This document shows, piece by piece, positions 1 through 6,646 of a stretch of 13,455 nt of DNA. Each line of letters opens with the position of its first letter. Positions within the stretch are counted from its first letter, which is position 1. This DNA comes from Oscillospiraceae bacterium (GTDB lineage Bacteria > Bacillota > Clostridia > Oscillospirales > Ruminococcaceae). Under the pieces are notes generated by a model. The model saw only the letters and a list, made by a program, of their open reading frames with translations. It did not search any database and was not told where the DNA came from. The stretch spans positions 1-13,455 of the forward strand of contig JAGBFZ010000404.1 in the NCBI GenBank assembly GCA_018110855.1, written 5' to 3'. Made by a program: the position numbers and the translations under genes.

Positions 1-441
1 CAGAACCGCTGAGGGAAAGCAAAGCTCTGCAAAGATATATCCTGCCGCAGCACAGTTTATTATCTCTCTCCCGTGACCGCCGAAGGGGTGCTTTGCAATA
101 CATATTGCAAATACGCAGGCAGCGGCAGCAACGGTATAAGGAACTGAGGCAGGCATCATCAGAGCGATAGTAAGCCCTGTTATTATGGGGGAAATGTCAT
201 GGATATGAAGCGTCCTTCTCTGCATAATAAGACAGAGAATGTCCAAAGCCCAGCAGACCGCCGCGCACAGGAACGCAAGAACAGCCGCCCTCATTCCGTA
301 ATAATAAACGGACATTGCCGCAGTGACCGAAAGAACCGGAAGGAGACTTACCATGGCGCCGAAATCCTCGGGACGGCGGCTCTCCCTGTCTTTGCCGCTG
401 CGGACAAAAGTGGTTAGCATACGAGGTTCATTCTTTTTCAT
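1..441 (-). CDS. RnfD/NqrB-family membrane subunit (N-terminal part, runs off the left edge)
   Basis: The visible 147 residues are the N-terminal portion of an RnfD/NqrB (NQR2/RnfD/RnfE family) membrane protein. In complete Rnf complexes this subunit sits in the membrane and carries covalently bound FMN while electrons pass between ferredoxin and NAD with ion pumping. What is seen: hydrophobic segments from about residue 30, the stretch SPIITGLTIALMMP (compare ALLTGLLLAVSIPP in E. coli RnfD), then IAKHPFGGHGREIINCAAAG, which lines up with the family's [20 protein letters not shown]. The usual FNPA is INCA here. The flavinylation threonine would lie beyond the window edge. The ATG at 441 is preceded by AAGGAT at 9-nt spacing. 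No rnfC lies just upstream, where rnf operons often have it; the divergent MecA-like gene begins 49 bp away, so this may be an orphan copy. Family assignment is fairly sure; membership of a working Rnf complex is not. Confidence 0.75.
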   Translation of the reverse strand, partial: MKKNEPRMLTTFVRSGKDRESRRPEDFGAMVSLLPVLSVTAAMSVYYYGMRAAVLAFLCAAVCWALDILCLIMQRRTLHIHDISPIITGLTIALMMPASVPYTVAAAACVFAICIAKHPFGGHGREIINCAAAGYIFAELCFPSAVL

Positions 442-490
442 AAAATAATTATCCTTACAAATTTCAGACTTTCCGAACGGGGGGAACGCC

Positions 491-1054
491 TTGCGCATAG
501 AACGAACAGGAGCAGCCACCGCCAAAGCCGTTATCACAGGAAACGAGCTGCGCCGTGCGGGACTGACCGCATCTGATTTGCTTAACGGCTCTGCCGCAGC
601 CCTGCCGCTTATCTCCGAAATGGCTGAAAAAGCATTTCCCGAAGGGGGCAGACAGCGCATTTCGGTTGAAATATATCCCGCAAAATGGGGAGGGTGTTTT
701 TTTATTATGACCCGAAACAGAAGCGCAGAAAGGCTCTGCAAAATGATAATCACTGCATACTCCGCCGACAGTATCATAGAGCTGTGCCGCCGAATATCCG
801 AGCTGAGAATAAGCTGCCCCGAAAGCTCCCTTGTGGGAGGAAAGGATCATCTGCGGCTCATAGCCTGTCTGCCCGAGGAAATGCTGCTTTTAGAAGGCTC
901 CTTTGAAACAAGGATTGTCCCTGCCGATGATAACACTCTCGCAAAGCTCTCCGAGCATGACAGGACCATAATCCCGAAAAATGCCGTTGCCCTGCTTGCA
1001 AAGCTATCTCATGGAACGGGCTGCGGCAGCCATATCGCCCTTGAAGAGATATGA
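491..1054 (+). CDS. MecA-like adaptor protein
   Basis: A 187-residue protein resembling MecA/YpbH, cytosolic adaptors that deliver substrates to the ClpC-ClpP protease. Evidence: it begins MRIERTG, like MecA's MEIERIN. It has the central pattern DLLNGSAAALPLISEMAEKA followed by a beta strand (RISVEIYPAKWGGCFFIMTR). Near the end is LSEHDRTIIPKNAVALLAKL, matching MecA's C-terminal EYGKLIISEHALETIKKHF region. It is shorter than Bacillus MecA (about 218 aa), with little of the acidic linker. The start is a TTG at 491 behind a G-rich GGGGGG Shine-Dalgarno-like run; no ATG precedes the conserved opening. The last ~16 residues extend past the usual MecA end and lie antisense to the 3' end of rpe (51-bp overlap). 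ClpC partnership is inferred from the family. Confidence 0.7.
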   Translation: MRIERTGAATAKAVITGNELRRAGLTASDLLNGSAAALPLISEMAEKAFPEGGRQRISVEIYPAKWGGCFFIMTRNRSAERLCKMIITAYSADSIIELCRRISELRISCPESSLVGGKDHLRLIACLPEEMLLLEGSFETRIVPADDNTLAKLSEHDRTIIPKNAVALLAKLSHGTGCGSHIALEEI

Positions 1055-1645
1055 GCCTGCAACAAGGATATCCGCCCCTGCCTCTCTCACAAGAGCAGCG
1101 GTCTCAGCGTTTATGCCGCCGTCCACCTGAATGTGAAGTCCGGGACATTCCCTCTCCGCATAAGCTCTCAGCTCACTTATTTTCGGGAGCATATCATGCA
1201 TAAAGCCCTGACCGCCGAAGCCGGGCTCCACAGTCATAACAAGCACCATGTCCACCGATTTTACAAAGGGAAGGACCTCGCTGACGGGAGTTGCGGGCTT
1301 TATAGCAATGCCCGCCTTTTTTCCCTTTGCCTTTATCTCACTGATAACGGCGGCAGGGTCGGACCGGGATTCAAGATGAAAGCTGATCATATCTGCACCG
1401 CTGTCCGCAAAAACGCCGATATATTTAAGAGGGTCTGTTATCATAAGATGAACGTCAACAAACATATCCGTATGCTTTCTGACTCCCGAAAGAACGGGAA
1501 TACCGAAGCTGATATTCGGCACGAATACCCCGTCCATAACATCAAAATGAACATGGTCGCAGCCGCTTTCCTTTATCCTTTCAAGCTCCTGTCCCAGACG
1601 GCAAACATCCGCGCTGAGAATCGAAGCGGAAACAATAGTATCCAA
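1004..1645 (-). CDS. rpe: ribulose-phosphate 3-epimerase
   Basis: Interconverts D-ribulose 5-phosphate and D-xylulose 5-phosphate in the cytosolic pentose phosphate pathway. The 213-residue length is normal for this TIM-barrel enzyme. Signature blocks are all present: SASILSAD at the N-terminus, HVHFDVMDGVFVPN (metal ligands H33 and D35), VDVHLM (H66), VEPGFGGQ (about 139-146), QVDGGIN (catalytic and metal-binding D175) and VAGSYLF, the phosphate-binding end. The start is TTG at 1645, preceded by AAAGGAG with about 10 nt spacing; no better start lies between the ribosome binding site and the conserved SASILSAD block. A good sigma-A promoter lies about 75 nt upstream at 1726-1754. The stop at 1004-1006 sits inside the convergent MecA-like gene. 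It is probably a single-gene transcript here, since the neighbours on both sides face the other way. Confidence 0.95.
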   Translation of the reverse strand: MDTIVSASILSADVCRLGQELERIKESGCDHVHFDVMDGVFVPNISFGIPVLSGVRKHTDMFVDVHLMITDPLKYIGVFADSGADMISFHLESRSDPAAVISEIKAKGKKAGIAIKPATPVSEVLPFVKSVDMVLVMTVEPGFGGQGFMHDMLPKISELRAYAERECPGLHIQVDGGINAETAALVREAGADILVAGSYLFKGDMAAAARSMR

Positions 1646-1725
1646 TGAAAAAATGCTCCTTTACCGAAAAAATGAACGCACCCGCTATGGAGATTTCCCC
1701 TGAACGCAGGCAGCTATACATATTA

Positions 1726-1754
1726 AGTATAAACCATGTTTGCCCCGCCGTCAA
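1726..1754 (-). promoter_or_regulatory. sigma-A promoter of rpe
   Basis: On the minus strand TTGACG (1749-1754) and TATACT (1726-1731) are separated by exactly 17 bp, each within one base of the consensus. Transcription would start near 1719, giving a leader of about 75 nt before the TTG start of rpe. Confidence 0.75.
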
Positions 1755-1805
1755 TACAATTTTCGGGCGGTTTTTTCATTTCGGAAAATTCGACTATTTT
1801 CGAGG

Positions 1806-1859
1806 GGCAGCAAACATATGGCTTGTGCAAATTTTTGAATACCCCGACCATATCCTGCC
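1806..1859. repeat. imperfect long inverted repeat upstream of rpe
   Basis: GGCAG (1806-1810) pairs with CTGCC (1855-1859) and ATATGG (1816-1821) pairs with CCATAT (1848-1853), giving a two-part 11-bp stem with an asymmetric 5-nt/1-nt bulge and a 26-nt loop. It lies upstream of the rpe promoter and of the TrpR-like operon promoter, so it is outside both predicted transcripts. It may be a protein-binding dyad, part of an unrecognised small RNA, or chance. Confidence 0.35.
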
Positions 1860-1907
1860 ATAGGCGACTTAAATTGTTACTAAATTATTAAATTATACAT
1901 TTTCCTC

Positions 1908-1936
1908 TTTACTTTTATATTTTAGAGTGCTAAAAT
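1908..1936 (+). promoter_or_regulatory. sigma-A promoter of the TrpR-like/hslO/ddl/murI operon
   Basis: TTTACT (1908-1913) and TAAAAT (1931-1936) are separated by 17 bp in an A+T-rich setting. Transcription would begin near 1943, leaving a leader of about 55 nt. The spacer and -10 contain GAGTGCTAA, which equals the right half of a CIRCE (HrcA) operator, but the left half is missing. Confidence 0.6.
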
Positions 1937-1997
1937 AGAATTATAGCTATTCCGTAATAAAAAAGGAAAAAATATTACCGAAAGGACTGTATAAATC

Positions 1998-2354
1998 ATG
2001 GATGAAAACAGAGCAGACGAAAAGAGCTTAGGCTTTCTTTATGACGCTATCCTCTGCCTTGAAACAAGGGAGGAATGTGCGAAATTCTTGGACGATCTCT
2101 GCACCTCTCTGGAGCTGAAATCTCTCTCTCAGAGAATGCTGGTGGCAAAAATGCTTTCCGAGAAGAAGATATACAACAATATCGTTGCAGGCACAGGCGC
2201 AAGCACCGCAACCATCAGCCGTGTGAACCGCACCCTTAACAGCAAATACAGCGGCGAGGGCTACCGCATAGTATTCGACCGCCTGAAGGGAGTTTCCACC
2301 GACGATATTCTCGGCGTGAACACAGGCGCAGAAGGCTCGGAGGAGGACAAGTAA
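1998..2354 (+). CDS. TrpR-like (YerC/YecD family) DNA-binding protein
   Basis: A 118-residue cytosolic protein of the TrpR-superfamily YerC/YecD group, small helical proteins with a helix-turn-helix whose target and ligand are generally not known. Evidence: FLYDAILCLETREECAKFLD and DLCTSLELKSLSQRMLVAKM match the Bacillus YerC pattern (hydrophobic-Acyl-L, EEC, FLDDLCT, SLAQR). The recognition region GTGASTATISRVNRTL is nearly identical to the family's GASTATISRVKRCL. About 15 C-terminal residues, rich in G, E and D, extend beyond the usual end. The ATG at 1998 has AAAGGA 11 nt upstream. It is the first gene of a six-gene operon; only 3 nt separate it from the methyltransferase, whose AGGAGG lies inside this gene's last codons. 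It may regulate the operon, but nothing in the sequence shows that. It is not expected to be a tryptophan repressor proper. Confidence 0.9.
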   Translation: MDENRADEKSLGFLYDAILCLETREECAKFLDDLCTSLELKSLSQRMLVAKMLSEKKIYNNIVAGTGASTATISRVNRTLNSKYSGEGYRIVFDRLKGVSTDDILGVNTGAEGSEEDK

Positions 2355-2357
2355 AAA

Positions 2358-3119
2358 TTGAGCGGCTACAGCGCATTTGCGTATTTTTATGACAGGCTCA
2401 CCGAAAATATATCCTACAAGGCAAGAGCGGAATATTTCGACAGTCTCATAAAGCTCCATGGCGGCAAAAAGGGAATACTTTTAGACCTTGCCTGCGGAAC
2501 GGGCAGCCTTTCCGAGGAGCTTGCCAAAATGGGCTATGACGTTATCGGGACAGACGCCTCCGAGGAAATGCTCTCCTGCGCCATGGACAAGAAATTTGAA
2601 AGCGGACTGCCCATACAGTATCTTTGTCAGGACATGACAAGGCTTGATATGTTCGGCACCATCGACGTGACCCTCTGCGCTCTTGACAGCATAAATCATC
2701 TCGGGAGCCTTGAGGATATCAGAAAGACCTTTGAGAGAGTCTCCCTTTTCTGCGAGCCGGGCGGACTGTTCATATTCGACATGAACACCCCCTATAAGCA
2801 CAAAAACATTCTCGGGAACAGCACCTATGTATATGACCTTGAGGATGTTTACTGCGTCTGGCAGAACACATTTGCGGAAAATTCCCCCGATAATCGGGTG
2901 GATATCTCTCTCGATATATTTGAAAAAAATGAAAACGGCGCATATGACAGATACACAGACGAGCTTTCGGAAATCGCCTTTGAACGTGAGATTATCGAAA
3001 AGGTACTGACAAGTGCGGGAATGACAGTGGAAGCGGTCTATGACTATGATTCCCTTGAACCACCCCGACCCGAAAGCGAAAAGCTGGTATTCGTGGCAAA
3101 AAAGCCAATGTGCCGATAA
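2358..3119 (+). CDS. class I SAM-dependent methyltransferase
   Basis: A 253-residue Rossmann-fold methyltransferase of the YqeM-like group. Motif I is clear (LLDLACGTGSLSEELAKMGY, about residues 41-60), followed by motif II acidic end VIGTDASEEML (63-72), a QDMTRLD block, and the post-motif region TLCALDSINHL and GGLFIFDMNTPYK. The substrate cannot be read from the sequence; relatives are commonly annotated only as SAM-dependent methyltransferases. Translation starts at TTG 2358, set by AGGAGG at 2341-2346 with 11 nt spacing; the conserved YSAFAYFYDRL opening follows at once. It sits between the TrpR-like gene (3-nt gap) and hslO (20-nt gap), so it is co-transcribed with both. Fold and cofactor are near certain; the function is unknown. 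Confidence 0.9.
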   Translation: MSGYSAFAYFYDRLTENISYKARAEYFDSLIKLHGGKKGILLDLACGTGSLSEELAKMGYDVIGTDASEEMLSCAMDKKFESGLPIQYLCQDMTRLDMFGTIDVTLCALDSINHLGSLEDIRKTFERVSLFCEPGGLFIFDMNTPYKHKNILGNSTYVYDLEDVYCVWQNTFAENSPDNRVDISLDIFEKNENGAYDRYTDELSEIAFEREIIEKVLTSAGMTVEAVYDYDSLEPPRPESEKLVFVAKKPMCR

Positions 3120-3139
3120 TAAAAGGAGTAACCTCTGTT

Positions 3140-4021
3140 ATGGCAAAAATCGTAAGAACGATCTCCGAGGACGCATCAGTTGTGGCAACAGCCATTGACG
3201 CTACGGACATCGTTTCGGAAATTGAAAGAATACACAAGACCTCTGCGGTAGTCACCGCCGCCTTGGGAAGGCTCACAATAGCCGCCTCCCTGATGGGAAT
3301 AGGTCTCAAGGGCGAAAAGGATACCCTCACCCTGAGAATGAACGGCAACGGTCCCGCAGGCGCTCTTATCGCCGTTGCGGACAGCTTCGGAAACGTAAAA
3401 TCCTACGTCTGCAATCCCGTTGTTGAGATACCGCTCAACAAGTTCGGCAAGCTGGACGTTTCGGGTGCGGTAGGAAAGGAAGGTACTCTTTCGGTAGTCA
3501 AAGACCTTGGCTTAAAAGAGCCTTATTGCGGTCAGGTGCCAATTGTATCGGGCGAAATAGCCGAGGATATCGCAAGCTACTTTGCCATCTCCGAGCAGAT
3601 ACCCACTGTCTGCGGACTGGGAGTTCTCGTTAATCCCGACCTTACCGTAAAGGCGGCAGGCGGATATCTTGTCCAGCTTCTTCCCTTTGCGGACGAAAGC
3701 TGCATTGATATCCTTGAAAAGAATGTAAATTCTCTTCCCTCGGTCACACAGATGCTCTCCTCAGGCGTTACCGCCGAGGAAATGGCAATGAAGGTACTTG
3801 AGGGCTTAAAGCCTAATGTTATGGACGATCTCACCGCCTCATACAAATGCGACTGCTCAAGGGAAAGAGTTGAAAGAGCGCTTATTTCCATAGGCAGCGC
3901 AGAGCTTGACGAAATGGCGGAGGAAGAGGAAAATTCCGAGGTCTGCTGTCATTTCTGCGGAAAGAAATACAATTTCACCTCCGAACAGATAAGGGAGCTT
4001 TCCCGTCAGGCAAAGGCATAA
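3140..4021 (+). CDS. hslO: Hsp33 redox-regulated chaperonin
   Basis: Hsp33 is a cytosolic holdase chaperone that is off when reduced and zinc-bound, and switches on when oxidative stress forms disulphides and releases zinc. The 293 residues match the family length. The N-terminal domain (MAKIVRTISEDASV onward) carries RMNGNGPAGALIAVAD and later CGLGVLVNPDLT. The C-terminal redox switch has C237-X-C239 (KCDCSRERVE) and C270-X2-C273 (CHFCGKKYNF) with about 30 residues between, so all four zinc cysteines are present. An extra cysteine (C269) directly precedes C270. The start is ATG 3140 behind AAAAGGAG (3121-3128) with about 11 nt spacing. A longer frame from 3110 would overlap the upstream gene and has no such site. 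Operon mates are a methyltransferase upstream and ddl downstream (63-nt gap). Confidence 0.96.
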   Translation: MAKIVRTISEDASVVATAIDATDIVSEIERIHKTSAVVTAALGRLTIAASLMGIGLKGEKDTLTLRMNGNGPAGALIAVADSFGNVKSYVCNPVVEIPLNKFGKLDVSGAVGKEGTLSVVKDLGLKEPYCGQVPIVSGEIAEDIASYFAISEQIPTVCGLGVLVNPDLTVKAAGGYLVQLLPFADESCIDILEKNVNSLPSVTQMLSSGVTAEEMAMKVLEGLKPNVMDDLTASYKCDCSRERVERALISIGSAELDEMAEEEENSEVCCHFCGKKYNFTSEQIRELSRQAKA

Positions 4022-4084
4022 TCTCCCCTATTCGGGAATATTATATAACATCAATCAAGTCCTAATCTGAAAGGAATGAGCCGA

Positions 4085-5146
4085 ATGGCAAAAACAAGAG
4101 TCGCCGTTATCTTCGGCGGAATGTCAAACGAGCATGATATCTCGCTTATTTCAGCTTCAAACGTAATATCTCATCTCGACCCCGAGAAATATGAGATAAT
4201 CCCTATCGGTATCACCCGAAAGGGAAGATGGTTCTTCTATCCCGGCGATATCTCCTGCATCAAGGAGGACAGATGGGAAAGCGACCCTGACTGCGTTCCC
4301 GCAGCAATTCTTCCCGACCCTCTTTACAGAGGCATTGCAAAGATAACCGACAACCGCATCACCATTGTAAAGGTCGATGTGGTATTCCCCGTTCTTCACG
4401 GAAAATTCGGCGAGGACGGCACCTTGCAGGGACTTCTCGATATGTCGGGAATACCCTATGTAGGCTGCGGCTGCTTTGCCTCTGCCGCCTGCATGGACAA
4501 GGAATACGCCCACACCGTTTTAGAGAAGAACGGCGTTAATATGGCAAAATACAGAACGGTAAGACAGAGCGATCTGGGTAATTTAGATGCCGTATGCGAG
4601 CGCATTGCGGACGAGCTTGACTATCCCCTTTTCGTAAAGCCCGCCTGCAGCGGCTCCTCGGTGGGAGTAAACAAGGCATCCTGCTTTGAGGATCTGAAAA
4701 ATGCCGTAAAGCTTGCCTTCACCCATGACAAAAAGGTCATTGTTGAGGAATTTATCAAGGGAAGGGAGCTGGAATGTGCCGTTCTCGGAACGGACAATCC
4801 CTTTGCCTCGGACGTGGGAGAAATTCTCTCCTGCAACGATTTCTATGATTATGACGCAAAGTACATACTGGGAACATCGGGACTGAATATCCCTGCGGAC
4901 ATCCCCACGGAGGCTTCAAAGGAGATCCGTGAGACCGCTGTAAAGGCATTCAAGGCGCTTGGCTGCTTCGGTCTTTCAAGAGTGGATTTCTTCCTTGCGG
5001 ATAATGGAAAGGTGTACCTGAACGAGCTTAATACCATGCCCGGATTTACATCAATAAGTATGTACCCGAAGCTCATGGAAAAGCTGGGTATCCCTTACAG
5101 TGAGCTTCTTGACAGACTGATAAAGCTTGCATTTGAAAGAAACTGA
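4085..5146 (+). CDS. ddl: D-alanine--D-alanine ligase
   Basis: Joins two D-alanines with ATP for the end of the peptidoglycan stem peptide, in the cytosol. The 353-residue ATP-grasp enzyme shows GGMSNEHDISLISASNV at the N-terminus (substrate Glu16), VLHGKFGEDGTLQG (104-116), the ATP-grasp core YPLFVKPACSGSSVGVNKA (180-198), VEEFIKGRELE, and the metal-binding end RVDFFLADNGKVYLNELNTM with PGFTSISMYP. The omega-loop stretch FYDYDAKY (253-260) matches D-Ala-D-Ala ligases; VanA-type D-Ala-D-Lac ligases have a different loop (EKGSENA), so this is a housekeeping Ddl rather than a vancomycin-resistance ligase. The start is ATG 4085, 9 nt after GAAAGGA; an in-frame ATG at 4076 abuts the ribosome binding site directly and is unlikely to be used. 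murI follows after 21 nt. Confidence 0.96.
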   Translation: MAKTRVAVIFGGMSNEHDISLISASNVISHLDPEKYEIIPIGITRKGRWFFYPGDISCIKEDRWESDPDCVPAAILPDPLYRGIAKITDNRITIVKVDVVFPVLHGKFGEDGTLQGLLDMSGIPYVGCGCFASAACMDKEYAHTVLEKNGVNMAKYRTVRQSDLGNLDAVCERIADELDYPLFVKPACSGSSVGVNKASCFEDLKNAVKLAFTHDKKVIVEEFIKGRELECAVLGTDNPFASDVGEILSCNDFYDYDAKYILGTSGLNIPADIPTEASKEIRETAVKAFKALGCFGLSRVDFFLADNGKVYLNELNTMPGFTSISMYPKLMEKLGIPYSELLDRLIKLAFERN

Positions 5147-5167
5147 TGAAAGGTAACAGATAATACT

Positions 5168-6013
5168 ATGGCAGATTTTTCGACTGAAAGCAGTGAAAAG
5201 GCTATCGGCGTTTTTGATTCGGGTCTTGGCGGACTCACCTGCGTTTCCGAGCTTATGAAGCTCATGCCATCGGAGAATATCATATATTTCGGAGATACCG
5301 CCAGAGTTCCCTACGGCACAAGAAGCAAGGAAACTATCCTCGAATATGCCCGTCAGGACGTTAATTTCATCAAAAGCCACGATGTTAAAATGATAATCGC
5401 CGCCTGCGGCACAGTTTCCTCCATAGTGGGCAAACAGAAGGATTTCGCAGGTGATATACCCTTCACGGGAGTTGTTATCCCCGCAGTTCAGGCAGCCTGC
5501 GCCGCCACACGAAACGGCAGGATAGGCGTTATCGGCACAGCGGCAACTATCCGCTCGGGAGCCTACGGCAAAGCTATCCGCAACATCAGGCAGGACGCTG
5601 TTGTTATCGGAAACGCCTGCACAATGCTTGTCCCCATGGTGGAAAACGGAATTACCGACCCCAATGATATCGTGGTAAAGGAAATGATAAAGCGTTACCT
5701 GAAGCCCATCAAGGACGAAAATGTGGACGTTCTCATTTTAGGCTGCACCCATTATCCCATTCTCCACGATGCCATTGCAGAATATATGGGAGAGAACGTA
5801 AAGCTTATCTCCTCGGGGGCGGAAGCGGCTAAATACACCATGAATATGCTTGCCGGAAAAAATATGCTCTCCGAGCGCACCGAAAGCGGTAGGGTCTCCT
5901 ATTTCACAAGCGACAGCAAGGAGCTTTTTGAAGCAAACGCCCATGCATTTATCGGAAGCCGCCTGATGGGAGAGGTAACCCAGATATCCATTGACGATAT
6001 ACTTCAAAAATAA
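5168..6013 (+). CDS. murI: glutamate racemase
   Basis: Converts L-glutamate to D-glutamate for peptidoglycan by a two-cysteine, cofactor-free mechanism. It has 281 residues. The opening GVFDSGLGGLTCVSEL (catalytic D17 and S18), the block IIYFGDTARVPYGTRS (38-53) and the second catalytic cysteine in LGCTHYPIL (C193) are all standard, as is CTMLVPMVENG, a variant of the family's CPxxVPLVE. The first catalytic cysteine C80 lies in AACGTVSS, whereas the textbook motif is ACNTATA; the asparagine that helps bind substrate in studied enzymes is a glycine here. ATG 5168 is preceded by GAAAGG at a rather long 14 nt. It lies in the operon between ddl (21 nt) and the DUF1934 gene (31 nt), a sensible pairing of two cell-wall precursor enzymes. 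Both cysteines are retained, so it is probably active. Confidence 0.94.
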   Translation: MADFSTESSEKAIGVFDSGLGGLTCVSELMKLMPSENIIYFGDTARVPYGTRSKETILEYARQDVNFIKSHDVKMIIAACGTVSSIVGKQKDFAGDIPFTGVVIPAVQAACAATRNGRIGVIGTAATIRSGAYGKAIRNIRQDAVVIGNACTMLVPMVENGITDPNDIVVKEMIKRYLKPIKDENVDVLILGCTHYPILHDAIAEYMGENVKLISSGAEAAKYTMNMLAGKNMLSERTESGRVSYFTSDSKELFEANAHAFIGSRLMGEVTQISIDDILQK

Positions 6014-6044
6014 AAAGAAGATCACAATAAAAGGAATGAAAAAA

Positions 6045-6494
6045 ATGGCTCCGTCAAAAGCAAAAAAAGTCACTATAACCGTTAAAAGCGTTTCGGATAC
6101 AAAAAACGGCTTGCCCGATGTTATGGAGCTTATCACCCAAGGGACATACAAGCCCGTTATGCTGGGCAATGCGCAGGGCTGGGAGATATCCTACGAGGAC
6201 AGCGAAGCAACAGGCTTTGCAGGCTCCACCACCACCGTTTCCTGCATCGGAGAAACTCTTGCCTCCATGACAAGAAGCGGCTCTGCGGAGGCTCATCTTG
6301 TTATTGAGAAGGACCGCCGCCACCACTGCCACTACGGCACCGAATACGGCGATATGCTTCTTGGTGTATCAGCCTCACGGATAATAAACCGTCTGACTGA
6401 GGACGGCGGAGTGCTTTATTTCAAATACACAATTGACGTAAATTCCGCACTAATAAGCGAAAACGAAGTATATTTTGAAGTTTCATCGGAATAA
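6045..6494 (+). CDS. DUF1934 (YwiB-like) small beta-barrel protein
   Basis: A 149-residue protein of the DUF1934/YwiB family, lipocalin-like cytosolic beta-barrels without an established function. Recognisable features are the N-terminal strand KVTITVKSVSD, the turn GWEISYEDSEATGFAGSTTT (compare YLSYYE...GKVKTIVKV in YwiB), LASMTRSGSAEAHLVIEK, GDMLLGVSASRIIN and the closing strand GVLYFKYTIDVNSALISENE. An unusual charged run DRRHHCHYG sits where the family loop would be. The start chosen is ATG 6045, 9 nt behind AAAAGGA; the in-frame ATG at 6036 touches the ribosome binding site. It is the last gene of the TrpR-like to murI operon; its stop is 4 nt before a strong hairpin. Confidence 0.85.
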   Translation: MAPSKAKKVTITVKSVSDTKNGLPDVMELITQGTYKPVMLGNAQGWEISYEDSEATGFAGSTTTVSCIGETLASMTRSGSAEAHLVIEKDRRHHCHYGTEYGDMLLGVSASRIINRLTEDGGVLYFKYTIDVNSALISENEVYFEVSSE

Positions 6495-6498
6495 TACA

Positions 6499-6526
6499 GT
6501 ACCCGTCCGCAGGAACGGACGGGTAC
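6499..6526 (+). terminator. perfect 11-bp hairpin ending the hslO-ddl-murI operon
   Basis: GTACCCGTCCG (6499-6509) and CGGACGGGTAC (6516-6526) are perfect complements around the 6-nt loop CAGGAA, starting 4 nt after the stop codon of the DUF1934 gene. The stem is G+C-rich, but what follows (AATTTATATAAAA) is not a true T-run. It could be an intrinsic terminator of modest efficiency or a 3'-end stabilising hairpin. Its position argues for an operon end. Confidence 0.6.
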
Positions 6527-6622
6527 AATTTATATAAAACGACACCCGGTACCGATGGGACGGGTCTCCCATGGACGGAAGCTCTGCGTTCTCCCGCCGC
6601 CCGTCCTGCCAGACTGAGCTGA

Positions 6623-6646
6623 TGCCGTATTATAATTTATGCGGCA
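6623..6646 (+). promoter_or_regulatory. possible -10 box inside an inverted repeat
   Basis: A consensus TATAAT (6631-6636) is framed by an inverted repeat TGCCGTAT (6623-6630) and ATGCGGCA (6639-6646), one G-T wobble in eight pairs. The upstream -35 is poor (CTGCCA at 6606-6611 with 19 bp spacing). If real, this is the yfcE-type gene's promoter with an operator around it, and the leader would be about 115 nt. Confidence 0.35.

Larger units (their letters stand above)
1646..1997. other. divergent intergenic region, rpe / TrpR-like operon
   Basis: This 352-bp spacer separates the leftward rpe from the rightward TrpR-like operon and holds no credible gene. Open frames through it lack ribosome binding sites and recognisable proteins. 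It contains the rpe promoter (1726-1754, minus), an imperfect long hairpin (1806-1859), a small GAAAAT/ATTTTC inverted repeat near 1784-1801, and an A+T-rich block from about 1870 ending in the promoter of the TrpR-like operon (1908-1936, plus). Its base composition shifts from mixed on the left to strongly A+T-rich on the right. Confidence 0.7.

Noticed and set aside
1133..1648. Long plus-strand open frame antisense to rpe
   Set aside because: It mirrors the conserved rpe coding frame, has no ribosome binding site and resembles no protein.
1745..1774. CCGCC/GGCGG followed by TTTTTT on the plus strand, as a terminator
   Set aside because: Only five pairs with a 16-nt loop, no plus-strand gene ends just before it, and the left arm overlaps the -35 box of rpe.
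1922..1934. GAGTGCTAA, the right half of a CIRCE operator, beside the -10 box of the hslO operon
   Set aside because: The required TTAGCACTC nine bases upstream is absent; the sequence there is A/T-rich without any match, so HrcA control is not supported.
3110..3139. Upstream in-frame start for hslO overlapping the methyltransferase
   Set aside because: AAAAGGAG lies inside that extension and is correctly spaced for ATG 3140, where conserved Hsp33 sequence begins.
4076..4084. ATG directly abutting the ribosome binding site of ddl (and likewise 6036 for the DUF1934 gene)
   Set aside because: There is no spacing between AAAGGA and these ATGs; the ATGs 9 nt further on are properly placed.
4085..5146. 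Vancomycin-resistance type D-Ala-D-Lac ligase
   Set aside because: The loop reads FYDYDAKY as in D-Ala-D-Ala ligases, and no vanH or vanX homologue is adjacent.
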